From CAZRCG01 sp964598565 (GTDB lineage: Bacteria > Bdellovibrionota > UBA2394), in NCBI GenBank assembly GCA_964598565.1, contig CAZRCG010000003.1, forward strand, positions 124,001 through 188,000: 64,000 nucleotides of DNA, in the 5' to 3' direction. This document shows positions 17,745 to 27,017 of this stretch, piece by piece; position 1 is the stretch's first letter; the number at the start of each line of letters is the position of its first letter. Position numbers and translations under genes: made by a program. Under the pieces are notes generated by a model, which did not search any database, had not been told where the DNA came from, and was given only the letters and a program-made list of their open reading frames with translations.

Positions 17745-18548
17745 ATGGTTTTAGCAAAGCAATTTACGACTCGATCCACAACCACTGTGGTGACGGCGGA
17801 TGACTGGGGGTTTTCGCCCGGTGTTAACGACGCCATTTTGGAGCTTGCTACTGACTCGGTGGTAACCGGCGTTGCTTTAACCCCCAATATGCCCTTCTTT
17901 GAGCATCGTCTTGACGAGCTCCTGCGTCTCACAGAGCAACAGCCCCAGCTTCGCATTTCGTTCCATCTTAATTTAACGACGGGCAAGCCTCTTACGCCGG
18001 GCAAAAGCCTCGTAGGCTCATCAGGCTCGTTTTATTCTGTGAGTCTTTTTTTGCCGCGATTCGTTTTAGGATGTTATCATTACGAAGATATCGCCGCAGA
18101 AATCCAAGGTCAGTGGGCTCGTTTACAAAGCGCTGGTTTTCGATGTGAGCATTTGGCCTCTCACCAGCATTGTCATTTGGCTCCTGGCTTTATGTCGACA
18201 TTTGGGCCTTTGCTGCAAGACCTGGGTCTGGTTTCGGCTCGTTTGCCTTGGGATTTTTCACTCTTGCAAACCTCAAGAATTCCCCTGATGGGACTATCGG
18301 CTTGGTTACGTATGACCTATTCCCCTAAGGATAACGGCCTCTATTTAGAGAGGTCGGTTTATCCCCTTGGGTCTGACTTTTCCTCCGCCCAGTCGTTTCA
18401 AGCCAAAGTCCATGGTGCTGCCGCCCCCGAGGTATTCGTGCATCCCGCGCTAGCCGATGATTTCGAACTCTATCAAATTCCAGACCCCTATCGAGCAGGC
18501 AGGCTGACCGAATACCAATGTTTAAAATTGTTGGCTGGGGGGGTGTAG
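17745..18548 (+). CDS. YdjC/ChbG-family carbohydrate deacetylase
   Basis: A 267-residue protein of the YdjC-like family (ChbG, HpnK), metal-dependent deacetylases of N-acetylated sugars or glycolipids. The first metal-site motif is VTADDWGFSPGVNDAI with paired Asp. His residues in SFHLNLT and in HLASHQHCHLAP complete the likely metal centre. The C-terminal FVHPALADD also fits the family. Its neighbours are a polyprenyl-sugar-type GT2 and membrane transferases, suggesting that it deacetylates a lipid-linked or surface sugar. The exact substrate is not visible. Confidence 0.85.
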   Translation: MVLAKQFTTRSTTTVVTADDWGFSPGVNDAILELATDSVVTGVALTPNMPFFEHRLDELLRLTEQQPQLRISFHLNLTTGKPLTPGKSLVGSSGSFYSVSLFLPRFVLGCYHYEDIAAEIQGQWARLQSAGFRCEHLASHQHCHLAPGFMSTFGPLLQDLGLVSARLPWDFSLLQTSRIPLMGLSAWLRMTYSPKDNGLYLERSVYPLGSDFSSAQSFQAKVHGAAAPEVFVHPALADDFELYQIPDPYRAGRLTEYQCLKLLAGGV

Positions 18549-18607
18549 GAGCTATTTTGATGGCACCTTTGGTTTCCCAAAGAGCCGACTTGCGATATGA
18601 GGTTTGC

Positions 18608-19606
18608 ATGACAATTTATGTTGTTGCTCCAGCTTATAATGAGCGGGACTCCATCTCGGCTTTTTTAGATGAAATTGATCGCGTGAAGACATCTTCAGCC
18701 CTGTCGTGTAAAAGGCTTGTCGTCTTAATTGTCGATGACGGCTCTCGGGATGATACCTCAAGGCAAGTAGAGCAATCGGGTAGCCGTCTCGGTCATATTG
18801 AAGTTCGGCTAGTAAAGTTGTCGAGAAATTTTGGTCATCAGGCGGCCATTCAGGCAGGTTTGGCTGGAGCATTCAGCCAGGCTGCTCAAGGCGATGTCTT
18901 CGTTATATTAGACGCTGATTTGCAACATCCTCCAGAACTCATACCTGACATGATTTCTTATCTTGAGCGTGGCTTTCATCATGTGCAAATGGTCCGAGAG
19001 GATTCGTCAGATAATTCGTCTTCGTTCAAAAGGTGGACGAGCCAACTTTTTTATCGTTTTTTTCATTTCTTTACGCGAATGGAACTACCCCAGGGCGGAG
19101 CTGATTTTAGGGCTGTATCGTACGATTTTTTGAAAGCGTACCTAAAAATGGCGGAAGTAAATCGTTTTAATCGCGGTCTTTTCCACTGGCTCGGGTTTAG
19201 AACTGCGACTATTCCCTATAAACCTCGCTCGAGATTTGCGGGCGAAACGAAGTATTCATTTAGCAAGATGTTTTGCTTGGCTATCCGAGGGGTAACTCTT
19301 TTCAGTAATAGGCCGCTCGTCTTGACTCACCTTTTTCTGACGGTCTCTAGCTTGTCAATTTGTGTTCTTTATCTTGGCTACGAAATGACGAAGCTTTATC
19401 GAGGTCATCAATTTGAGCCCGGTTGGTTGACTGTCGTATGTCTGGTTTCTCTTTGGGGAGGGCTACTGGCTTTTGGAAATTTGGTAACAAGCCTATATCT
19501 CGCTTTTATCTTTGATGAGGTAAAAAAGAGACCGATTTATATCGTTGAGTCTGAAGCTTGGGTAAGTGCCCGAGTGGAAGAAAAATCCGCGAAACTTGTC
19601 TCTTAA
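18608..19606 (+). CDS. GT2 glycosyltransferase, polyprenyl-phosphate sugar synthase type
   Basis: About 332 residues from the ATG at 18608 (MTIYVVAPAYNERDSI). Earlier in-frame starts overlap the deacetylase gene and precede the first strand of the fold. The GT-A domain has VVLIVDDGSRDDTS and the DxD-like VILDADLQHPPE. QGGADFRAVS and the C-terminal two membrane helices (LTHLFLTVSSLSICVLYLGY and a second near residue 300) match the DPM1/GtrB/ArnC group, which transfers a sugar from a nucleotide to polyprenyl phosphate on the inner face of the membrane. It probably feeds the membrane transferases encoded nearby. Confidence 0.9.
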   Translation: MTIYVVAPAYNERDSISAFLDEIDRVKTSSALSCKRLVVLIVDDGSRDDTSRQVEQSGSRLGHIEVRLVKLSRNFGHQAAIQAGLAGAFSQAAQGDVFVILDADLQHPPELIPDMISYLERGFHHVQMVREDSSDNSSSFKRWTSQLFYRFFHFFTRMELPQGGADFRAVSYDFLKAYLKMAEVNRFNRGLFHWLGFRTATIPYKPRSRFAGETKYSFSKMFCLAIRGVTLFSNRPLVLTHLFLTVSSLSICVLYLGYEMTKLYRGHQFEPGWLTVVCLVSLWGGLLAFGNLVTSLYLAFIFDEVKKRPIYIVESEAWVSARVEEKSAKLVS

Positions 19607-19879
19607 GTCGTATTAGTTTGAGTAAAAAATTGGTTCCTGCGCGTCGAGCACAGCCCCTGCCAAGGCCACCTACTGAGCCGATTTGAGCGGGGTATAGTGG
19701 TGTTTTGCGAGTTCAATTACTCTCCTTGCCTGTGGAGATGATGAACGTAGACCCTCACTTGGGCATTTCTGAAGAAGCAAGGCATTCCGATTTCATTTTT
19801 CTCTCACTCGACTAAACCTAGTACATTCAGTGGCAATATTTCCTGAAGTGATTATTCTGACGTTTATGAAAGCGCTTCA

Positions 19880-20521
19880 ATGAGGCTGTCCCAGCTTGCA
19901 AATCCTGTGAGTTTTTATGACGGCCCCTGGTGGACGCGTCTTTTTCTTTGGGCTCGGTGGAGGTGGGTACCTTATGCCGAGATAGGCCAACGACTTCCCC
20001 AGACCGGCAGAGTGCTTGACGTTGGGTGCGGGCATGGTCTTTTTGCATATATCTTGTCACGCCAAGGTGCGCAGCGAGAGGTTATGGGAGTAGACCACGA
20101 TAGTGGACGCATTGAGATGGCGAACAAAGCGTTTTCAGAATTCGCAAATCTTTCATTTGGGTTGGGAGGCTTCGAGAAAGTGGAGAGAGGTGGATTTGTG
20201 GCTGTGACAGCCATTGATGTTATGCATTACTTATCGACTATCGACCAAGTTAAGACGTTTCATTCCCTTTACAAACATTTGCCTAGTGGGGGCTCATTCC
20301 TGTTTCGTGATGTTAATATCGAGGTAGGCTTTTTATCGTTTTTAGCCCGTTGTCACGAGAAAATAATGACTGGTCTGAAGTTCACGAAGGGCGAGAATCT
20401 GAATTTTCACACGATCCACGAGTGGGAGGCGATGGTAAGGGAGGCAGGGTTCTTGGTGGAGAGCTTCGACTGCTCACGATTTCCCTTTGTAGATCGCCTT
20501 TATGTTTGTAGAAAACCTTAA
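19880..20521 (+). CDS. SAM-dependent methyltransferase (class I)
   Basis: A 213-residue methyltransferase with the glycine-rich SAM loop VLDVGCGHGLFAYIL (about residues 47-61), the acidic ribose-binding strand VMGVDHDSGRIE, and AIDVMHYLS at motif IV. The C-terminus LYVCRKP is typical of small methyltransferases. The start is set at ATG 19880; no clear ribosome-binding site is seen. A 273-bp gap with no recognisable gene separates it from the GT2 upstream. Its stop overlaps the next membrane transferase gene, so the methyl group may go onto the same glycan. Confidence 0.8.
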   Translation: MRLSQLANPVSFYDGPWWTRLFLWARWRWVPYAEIGQRLPQTGRVLDVGCGHGLFAYILSRQGAQREVMGVDHDSGRIEMANKAFSEFANLSFGLGGFEKVERGGFVAVTAIDVMHYLSTIDQVKTFHSLYKHLPSGGSFLFRDVNIEVGFLSFLARCHEKIMTGLKFTKGENLNFHTIHEWEAMVREAGFLVESFDCSRFPFVDRLYVCRKP

Positions 20522-21989
20522 GATGTCTCCGGTGAAGGTATTTACGACGCTTTGTGCTCTCTCTCTCGTGGCGGCATCGCCAGCCTTTTTTACTCCGTTC
20601 ATTCACACGGACGAAGGGGTTTGGGCATTCTTAGGGCAATTTGCGTTTACCGGAGAACTCTATCAACAGTATACCGATCATAAACCCCCACTACTCCTCC
20701 AGTTGCACTGGTTGCTCTCAGCGGGTGAAACGTCGCAGCCGTTAACTCGGTTTCTTTTATCTTTATGGAATGCTCTGGGTGCCTACGTTTTGTATTGTGC
20801 TATGAAGCCTCGTGTCGGCATTTCAGCTGCCTTTACGAGCGCCATTGTGGTCGCGGTTGTAAATAGTTTAGTTGGTCATGGCGCCTTCTCGGCTGAACGG
20901 CTTTGTTTGCCCTTTGTGATGATATCGCTTTGGGCGGGACTCGAATTCAGAAAAGAAAGGCGCTACCGATATAGTGCTCTGGTAGGGCTTTGTACGGCAG
21001 CGCTTTTAAGCATTAAAGTTCCAATGGTTGTACTGGCCGTGCCTGCGGGTCTCATAATTATTTCGTCGTTGTCTTTCTACCACGGCCTGACGATGGTGGG
21101 GTTGTTTGGCTTCGTTGTTGCGATCACTCATGTGGCTTCGGGAGTGCCGTTCGAAATAATCTGGCAAGAGGCTTATCTTATTAACTTTCGGTTTTTAGCC
21201 CATGATCCGAAGATTCAACTCCCTATGTTAAGTACGAATATTCAGAATGCGACGATCTCGCTTATGGGCTATTTGCTGCCGTTGACCTTAGGCTTTTGTT
21301 GGGTAATTGTTCGGGACGATATTCGAAAGAAGGTCTGGTCTACGACCACGTGGCAAGATCGCCTCTTGTTTATCCTGCTTTTATTTGGTGGTTTGAGCGT
21401 TGTTTGTGTGGGCAATCGTTATGCTCAGCCCTACTTTGTGGCTCTCATTCCCGCTTTAGCGCTCGTGACGGCCTATGCCGCACAGGATGTGAAGATTCGA
21501 AGATGCCTACTGATTGTCTGTGCTGTGGTGGGTACAGTATTCGTTGCCAGAACATCTTGGCTGTTGATGCAAGATCGGAATAAAAACTGGGATGCGCCGA
21601 TTAGAGACTTAGCCCAGAACATTGAGAGAGATACGCTAGCGGAGGATTCCATCTGGATCAGTCATGCTCTGTTCGGCATCTATACTGCCACTGGTCGAAG
21701 GCCTCCTATGAAACATTTTATTTTTCATCATATGATGGGCTATCTTGATCCCTGTCGTGTCCAAGAGACGGCCATTGCTGAAGATCTTGACGATCCCCAC
21801 TATCGAGAAACTTTGCAAAGTCTGTATCGTTCACCACCCAAAATAATTTTTTGGGTCCAGAGGAACTCCAACTCCTGTACTGATCGTATTCGTTTAGCGC
21901 GATTTCCCACGCTCTTTCAGTGGATACAAAGAAACTATGAGTTATATTCGTCGACTGACCTAGGTCTCTATTTTCGGTTAGTGAAGTGA
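20502..21989 (+). CDS. Polytopic membrane glycosyltransferase (ArnT/PMT-like)
   Basis: A 495-residue protein with about ten membrane segments. The first periplasmic loop has HTDEGVWAFLGQF and YTDHKPPLLLQLHWLL. The Asp-Glu pair and the DHKPP motif are hallmarks of the PMT/ArnT-type (GT39/GT83) transferases, which take sugars from polyprenyl-phosphate donors on the periplasmic side. The start may be the ATG at 20502, overlapping the methyltransferase by 20 bp, or the ATG at 20523. It converges on the minus-strand operon and overlaps its last gene by 12 bp. The acceptor is unknown. Confidence 0.82.
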   Translation: MFVENLKMSPVKVFTTLCALSLVAASPAFFTPFIHTDEGVWAFLGQFAFTGELYQQYTDHKPPLLLQLHWLLSAGETSQPLTRFLLSLWNALGAYVLYCAMKPRVGISAAFTSAIVVAVVNSLVGHGAFSAERLCLPFVMISLWAGLEFRKERRYRYSALVGLCTAALLSIKVPMVVLAVPAGLIIISSLSFYHGLTMVGLFGFVVAITHVASGVPFEIIWQEAYLINFRFLAHDPKIQLPMLSTNIQNATISLMGYLLPLTLGFCWVIVRDDIRKKVWSTTTWQDRLLFILLLFGGLSVVCVGNRYAQPYFVALIPALALVTAYAAQDVKIRRCLLIVCAVVGTVFVARTSWLLMQDRNKNWDAPIRDLAQNIERDTLAEDSIWISHALFGIYTATGRRPPMKHFIFHHMMGYLDPCRVQETAIAEDLDDPHYRETLQSLYRSPPKIIFWVQRNSNSCTDRIRLARFPTLFQWIQRNYELYSSTDLGLYFRLVK

Positions 21990-23537
21990 GTCTGAGAGGC
22001 ACTGAAAGACGTCGAATGAGGGGGTGGAAAAAATTTTTCTATGAGAGGCCAAAAAGACGGCGCGAAACCGTGGATTAAAATATTTTTCGTTTGAGAAAGG
22101 CGGTTCGCCTTTTGGTAAAATCCATCGACGTTGGTGGCAACGCTCCAGATTAGTATACATAGAGTTCGAAAAATCACGATCAGTGAACCTCCAATCAGCG
22201 AACGCATTGGGCTCTACAAAAAGTTTATGCTCGTGAGCCACAGTAAGATACCGAAGTCGTGCAGAGTGATCATAAGCACCGTATCCAAAGTGAACTTCGT
22301 AGGAAGAAGACTCGCGAATCAAGTCGATAAGTTCGGTCTTTAGTTTAGGGGAATAGCCGCGAAAGGCATCTTGAAGGGCGTCGCATCCCATATAGAAGGC
22401 ATAGAGCGTCACAGTGGCAAGCCAACCTTTCATACGGACGTCATTCCATGATAAGTATGGTTGCCTTTTAAGAATCCATGCCCCGAGTAATATTAGTTGG
22501 GGAATCATCGGCAGGAGATGATGGCGCCCTGAGCCAATCTTCGAGCCCGTTAAAAACATCACGATAATGGCGAGGGAAAGCCCGATCAGCCAGCTTCTCT
22601 GAGGTCCATCGAGGCACGATATAATCTTCTTTCTGTAAAAAGGGACTGTGAGAAATAAGGTCCACGCGAGTAGCCATGAAAAGTGAGTGAAGCTTAGGCC
22701 ATGGGAACGACCGAAGTTGATCCAGCTCCAATAGTGCACCCAAGAAATGGACGTCGGAGCAAATAATAAACAATGGGTGATAGCTGCAATACTACCCACC
22801 ATAAAGGCGCTTCGATAGTATCGAAGGCCGAGCCACAGGGCCAGGGTTGGTAGGACATAGAGAACGGCTACAATTTTTGTCGCACACGCGAGACCAAGAA
22901 GTAAGCCCATTATTGTACTTCGCCTCCAAGTTGGAGGTTTGAGCGCTAAATAGGCGATACCAGCTATAGCAGCAAATACCAGGCCATCGCCTCTGTTTGA
23001 GAAGCTATAGTGACCGAAGCTGATCAGGACGGTCGCCAGTATTGTCAGCACTAGCCAAAGTGTCGATGGACTTAACTTAGAGCCCAGAACTTCTTTAAGT
23101 AGGGCTCTCACAAAGAAAATGCCTGCCGCCGTCGATATGGCACCCCAAAGTTTTAGTAAACTTTCGTGCGGACCCAGGCTACTAGCAATGGTAGCGTTAA
23201 CGACAAAGACGAGGGGCCCGTACAAAAAACTGTAGAGACTCTCAGCACTAAGAGCATGATACAGGGGCTGACCGTGACTCCACGCTAGAGAAACGTTTGC
23301 AACTGCAACTTCGACGTTGTCCGAAAATTGAGGAGCTATGATATAGGCGATCACATAGGCGGTGCATGCCATTCCCAGAGAGCCTGCCAGCAAAATCTGC
23401 TGTCTTGAGGTGAATGAATGATGCCAACGCAGTCGTCTGAACCAAAATGTTGCGAAGACCCACAGAAGAATGGGCAGATAAATGACGAGCAGTCTTAAAG
23501 GCGAGTCCCAGAATTCGGCCGTCACAGTGTTGGTCAT
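21978..23537 (-). CDS. Polytopic membrane protein, probable polyprenyl-phosphate-dependent glycosyltransferase
   Basis: A 519-residue protein with about 11-12 hydrophobic segments. The topology resembles GT-C transferases of the GT87/PMT type, but the diagnostic Asp motif in the first loop is not obvious; VANVSLAWSHGQPLYHALSAE occupies that position. It is the last gene of a four-gene minus-strand operon (SMR-type flippase, epimerase, HAD-UbiA, this gene), starting 6 bp after the HAD-UbiA stop. Function is inferred from topology and neighbours. Confidence 0.7.
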   Translation of the reverse strand: MTNTVTAEFWDSPLRLLVIYLPILLWVFATFWFRRLRWHHSFTSRQQILLAGSLGMACTAYVIAYIIAPQFSDNVEVAVANVSLAWSHGQPLYHALSAESLYSFLYGPLVFVVNATIASSLGPHESLLKLWGAISTAAGIFFVRALLKEVLGSKLSPSTLWLVLTILATVLISFGHYSFSNRGDGLVFAAIAGIAYLALKPPTWRRSTIMGLLLGLACATKIVAVLYVLPTLALWLGLRYYRSAFMVGSIAAITHCLLFAPTSISWVHYWSWINFGRSHGLSFTHFSWLLAWTLFLTVPFYRKKIISCLDGPQRSWLIGLSLAIIVMFLTGSKIGSGRHHLLPMIPQLILLGAWILKRQPYLSWNDVRMKGWLATVTLYAFYMGCDALQDAFRGYSPKLKTELIDLIRESSSYEVHFGYGAYDHSARLRYLTVAHEHKLFVEPNAFADWRFTDRDFSNSMYTNLERCHQRRWILPKGEPPFSNEKYFNPRFRAVFLASHRKIFSTPSFDVFQCLSDSLH

Positions 23538-23543
23538 AGGTAA

Positions 23544-24956
23544 TTACTTTGCCACCAAAAAAAGAAGCGTCAGAGCAGTTCCCACAATATAAGTCATAGG
23601 CTCTTTAGCAGCAAATACGATTGTATCGGAGTGCACATGATTTCGTCGGGCTTTCAGCCATAGCATCGAAAGCCAATAGAGAAGCAACGGGCAACACAAC
23701 CACAATACCTCCGGATGCCGATAAAGCAATTTTACTTTTGCGCTATCGATGTAAAATGCAAAGACCAATACAGATAAGTAGCTACTCACAATACCCATTG
23801 TAAAAATCAAGGGCTCATCATCGCTCTGATAGCCTCGGCGAGACGGAGTACGGTTGTCATGAGATGCTATGAGACGGATTTCTGAAAATCGTTTGATCAT
23901 CGCAAGTCCCAAAAAGAAAAATGTTGAAAAGGCGAGCAGCCACTCAGAGACTTCGAGCTCTACGGACACGGCGCCCGCAAAGATGCGGGCAGAATAGAGC
24001 ACGGCAAGAAAAAGAACATCTACAATAGGCGCACTCCTAAGGTAGAGCGAGTAGGTTATGTTGGTGATAAAGTAGATCATCACAATGGTTCCAAATGAGT
24101 GAGGAAGTCGTAGAGCCAACGCCAGGCTGACCGCGATTAAACTAAAAGCGGCAAGTATCCCAAGCGGTATGGTAAGATTTCCAGATGCGAAGGGGCGGAA
24201 GCGTTTTTTCGGATGGGAACGATCGCTTTCAAGATCTGACAAGTCATTACAAATGTAAACGGCAGATGCCATTAAGCTAAAAGAAAGAAACGCTTCGACC
24301 GTTTGCCAAAATTGGCCAGGCTTGAGCAAGTGATAACCTGTCAAAAGGGGCAGAAAAATGAGAGTGTTCTTAGACCACTGATGCACACGTAGAGCTTTAA
24401 ACCAAAGCCTCCAGGTGGCATCTGCCGATTGCCAAATCAAGACGCCCAGTTTTTCGAGATGTGGCCTGAGACTGGCAGGCGGGTTAATGGCAATGCCTGA
24501 TTTAGAATGCTCCCAAAGCGGAAGGTCAACGAGCGAATCTCCTATGTACTCAAAGCCATTTTCTCCGAGATGATCCGTGAGTCGTTTCAATTTCGCTCGA
24601 CCTTTTAAATTTTCTATACCGTTACTGGCAAAGACTCCGTCAAAGAGATTCAAAAAATTAGCCACTCGTTGCGCGATCGAAATATCTGCGCCCGTCGCCA
24701 AATAGACAGCTCGACCGAGCCCTTTCTGCTCTCTTAAATAGTTGATAACGTGTTTCCGATAAGGCAACAGTTCAACCGAAATGGGGGCCCATTGAGCTAA
24801 CGAAGCTTTTAGAAAGGCGCGGCCTTTAAAAATAAAAAAAGGGAGCAGTGCCACGATCCACGGTTTAGTCTTTACGGCCAAGAGAAGGCATTCCCACAAG
24901 GTATCCGTCTTAATGAGCGTTCCATCTAAGTCGACTACCAGTGCTTTCGAGTTCAC
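23544..24956 (-). CDS. HAD phosphatase-UbiA prenyltransferase fusion (DPPR synthase-like)
   Basis: About 470 residues. The N-terminal HAD domain has VVDLDGTLIKTD and GDSLVDLPLWEHS. The C-terminal UbiA domain with about 8 helices has the first Asp motif NDLSDLESD and the stretch VSEWLL...IKRFSEI, which resembles decaprenylphosphoryl-5-phosphoribose synthases. Such an enzyme would couple PRPP to polyprenyl phosphate, and the HAD part could remove the 5-phosphate. The GTG start at 24956 overlaps the epimerase stop as GTGA, with GAAAGGAAAG upstream; longer frames back to 25046 would overlap the epimerase. Ribose as substrate is an inference. Confidence 0.85.
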   Translation of the reverse strand: MNSKALVVDLDGTLIKTDTLWECLLLAVKTKPWIVALLPFFIFKGRAFLKASLAQWAPISVELLPYRKHVINYLREQKGLGRAVYLATGADISIAQRVANFLNLFDGVFASNGIENLKGRAKLKRLTDHLGENGFEYIGDSLVDLPLWEHSKSGIAINPPASLRPHLEKLGVLIWQSADATWRLWFKALRVHQWSKNTLIFLPLLTGYHLLKPGQFWQTVEAFLSFSLMASAVYICNDLSDLESDRSHPKKRFRPFASGNLTIPLGILAAFSLIAVSLALALRLPHSFGTIVMIYFITNITYSLYLRSAPIVDVLFLAVLYSARIFAGAVSVELEVSEWLLAFSTFFFLGLAMIKRFSEIRLIASHDNRTPSRRGYQSDDEPLIFTMGIVSSYLSVLVFAFYIDSAKVKLLYRHPEVLWLCCPLLLYWLSMLWLKARRNHVHSDTIVFAAKEPMTYIVGTALTLLFLVAK

Positions 24957-25930
24957 ATCGACTTTCCTTTCAACCAATGGTGATAGGCCTGTGTGATCAT
25001 CGCTTCGTCGTTGAAGAGAGGCTGCCAGTCGAGAACCGATTCGCATGATGAAATATCCACACTATAGTTGATATCGGCAATGCCAAATTGTTCCTTGACC
25101 ATAAGTCTTATGCCAACTGCGTCGAGGCAGCCCAGCATCTTTTTAATCAGCGGCGCGGGTGTCGAAATGAGTTTTGACTTCGACGAAGCGCTTTCAATCA
25201 GGCCTTGCAAAAGATGAGCAATGGGGGGTGGATTTTTTGAGCCTAAATTAAACTCTTGGTTGGGTATATTTTTTCTCCACGCCTGAATGGCGGCGTCGGC
25301 GCAGTCGAAGACAGACACCATCTGGTAAGCGTTATGTCCACGACCAATCATAGGCACAGGTAAAGAACGTGAGATGAGCTCAAAGAGTTTAGTTAAAATG
25401 CCAAAGCGACCGGGACCTACAATCATTCGGGGTCGAAAAATTGAAACCGCGGCGCCGTCAGATCGAAACTGAATGCAAAGATTCTCTGACTCTGCCTTGG
25501 ACAAACCGTAAGGGCCTAAAGGTCTTCGAGGGTGAGACGTGGGAACAGGGGTTTGATCCGGAATTCCATAGACCATATCGCTAGAGAAATAGACTAAGCG
25601 GCGAGCTTTTGTGCGTTTCATCCACTCTAGGATATTTCGAGTTCCGCCCACATTAACGTGGTTAAAAAACTGGAGACGTTTCTTGGCCCCGTAGGGGAGT
25701 GCATTGTGGTATTGTCGGGCCGCTAAATGGTAGACGATATCACCCTCGCCGAGTGGAATACTCTGTAGTTTTTCGTAGATCGTGATGTCGGCCTGCTCGA
25801 AGCGTGCGCGTGCGTCTCTCTTTTTGTTGTAGATTAGATCAATACTGAGAACCTCTTCCCCAAGATCGAGTAATTTTTTCGTGAGAACCGAACCTGTAAA
25901 GCCTTCTCCTCCGATCACAATGTGTGTCAT
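24953..25930 (-). CDS. NAD-dependent epimerase/dehydratase (extended SDR)
   Basis: A 325-residue nucleotide-sugar-type SDR enzyme. The Rossmann motif is HIVIGGEGFTGSVLTKKLL (G-x-x-GFTG). The active site has YFSSDMVYG with Ser, and Tyr-x3-Lys in YGLSKAESENLC. This family changes sugar stereochemistry or reduces sugars using NAD(P). It lies between a small flippase and the HAD-UbiA fusion in one operon, so a role on a lipid-linked or nucleotide sugar precursor is likely. The specific reaction cannot be read. Confidence 0.88.
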   Translation of the reverse strand: MTHIVIGGEGFTGSVLTKKLLDLGEEVLSIDLIYNKKRDARARFEQADITIYEKLQSIPLGEGDIVYHLAARQYHNALPYGAKKRLQFFNHVNVGGTRNILEWMKRTKARRLVYFSSDMVYGIPDQTPVPTSHPRRPLGPYGLSKAESENLCIQFRSDGAAVSIFRPRMIVGPGRFGILTKLFELISRSLPVPMIGRGHNAYQMVSVFDCADAAIQAWRKNIPNQEFNLGSKNPPPIAHLLQGLIESASSKSKLISTPAPLIKKMLGCLDAVGIRLMVKEQFGIADINYSVDISSCESVLDWQPLFNDEAMITQAYHHWLKGKSM

Positions 25931-25953
25931 AAGAACATGATCCTCACCCGGAA

Positions 25954-26322
25954 TTAACTGGTTCTAGAAATAAGAATGACTCCCAAACAGATGGTCACAA
26001 TGCCCGCAATACGCGAGATCGATAAAGTTTCAGAGAAGAAGTAATAGCCGCCCAATGCCGTCACCACGTAGCCAATACTTAGAAACGGGTAGGCAAAACT
26101 CACCTCTGAGCGCGATAGTACGAACATCCAGACGCCCACGCTGACGACATAACAGGTAAGACCTGCCAAGACGAAGGGCTCAAGAAAAATTTTTAATACA
26201 AGGGGGGCCAGTGAAGAGGCCTGTGAATCGAGGGGACCGACCGACATCATCCCTTTTTTTAAGAATAACTGAGCGAACGCATTCAGAAATACGCCCACCA
26301 AAATAAAGGGTATATCACGCAC
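25954..26322 (-). CDS. Small DMT/SMR-type membrane transporter, probable lipid-linked sugar flippase
   Basis: A 122-residue protein with four hydrophobic helices of the SMR/EamA-like type. The last helix pair carries RSEVSFAYPFLSIGYV, similar to the ArnE/ArnF and EmrE families. ArnE/F-type proteins flip undecaprenyl-phosphate-aminoarabinose across the inner membrane, and the neighbours here (GT2, UbiA fusion, ArnT-like transferases) support a flippase for a polyprenyl-phosphate sugar. The conserved membrane Glu of multidrug EmrE is not seen at its usual place. It is the first gene of the four-gene minus operon. Confidence 0.8.
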   Translation of the reverse strand: MRDIPFILVGVFLNAFAQLFLKKGMMSVGPLDSQASSLAPLVLKIFLEPFVLAGLTCYVVSVGVWMFVLSRSEVSFAYPFLSIGYVVTALGGYYFFSETLSISRIAGIVTICLGVILISRTS

Positions 26323-26415
26323 GCCCCACTCCTATCGAAGTGTCGCATAATCTGGCAAACACAATCGACACCCTTCCAGCTCCTACTTTGAGAGAGCTCA
26401 CCAACAGTCCTAGCA

Positions 26416-26766
26416 TCACCTCAGCGACTCAATCAGCAGTTGGTAGACGCCTAGGCGTTCGCGGCCATCGGCATAACGTTTGCGATGAATATAATCGGTG
26501 ATCTGCGCGAATGAAATCTTGAGTTGTCTCGCGATGTGAAGTGCTTCATCTAATGTGGGAAGCCAGAGGCCGTGATCTTCGACACTCGTTGCATCAACGA
26601 TGCGGACAATCACATGAAAATCGTTTTCAAGAGCTACCGTCATCGTCAGTGGGGATTTAGAAAACACAAACGAGCCCACGGAGGGTGAGAGACCAGACCG
26701 ATCGATCAATTTTTTATCTCTTAGTTCCTTAGCTTTCTGTAATTCTTCGTCGCTAAAGAGTGGCAT
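26416..26766 (-). CDS. Small protein of unknown function
   Basis: A 116-residue soluble protein with no signal peptide. The N-terminus is charged and helical (DEELQKAKELRDKKLIDRSG). The middle strand region includes MTVALENDFHVIVRIVDAT and LWLPTLDEALHIARQLKIS, and the C-terminus is YADGRERLGVYQLLIES. I recognise no family. It lies 93 bp upstream of the flippase gene on the same strand and is divergent from the PrkA-like operon. It could be transcribed with the glycan operon. Confidence 0.55.
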   Translation of the reverse strand: MPLFSDEELQKAKELRDKKLIDRSGLSPSVGSFVFSKSPLTMTVALENDFHVIVRIVDATSVEDHGLWLPTLDEALHIARQLKISFAQITDYIHRKRYADGRERLGVYQLLIESLR

Positions 26767-26824
26767 AAACTATCTGCGAGTTGAAATGTCGTAAGAAATA
26801 TTTGTTGCGCACAACAAGAAACTA

Positions 26825-26857
26825 TTGACGTAGATCTTCGAAATCAATTTAGATTTC
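26825..26857 (+). promoter_or_regulatory. Candidate promoter of the exported PrkA/SpoVR-like operon
   Basis: TTGACG (26825-26830) and TTAGAT (26849-26854) are spaced by 18 bp. A 6-bp inverted repeat, GAAATC (26840-26845) with GATTTC (26852-26857), overlaps the -10 box and could be an operator. The resulting leader before the GTG at 27018 would be about 155 nt. The remainder of the 251-bp interval shows nothing else I can name. Confidence 0.35.
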
Positions 26858-27017
26858 ATTGGGTTTAGGTTGAATACAAAACATCGACGCAGTTCTGGGT
26901 CTTGAGTGGTCAGAACTTTTGGTGACTTTTTTCGGCGGTGCCAGCTTGGTTGCGCGCGGGGAGTCAGTTTAGGGGGCGCCCTTCGTTTTGTGATCGCTTG
27001 GGTCCAAGGAGGAGAGG

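Noticed and set aside
19607..19879. Possible RNA gene between the GT2 and methyltransferase genes
   Set aside because: No cloverleaf, riboswitch-like or strong hairpin structure could be found by eye.
24957..25046. Longer N-terminus for the HAD-UbiA fusion
   Set aside because: It would overlap the epimerase by 94 bp. The GTG at 24956 has a ribosome-binding site and starts right before the HAD motif.
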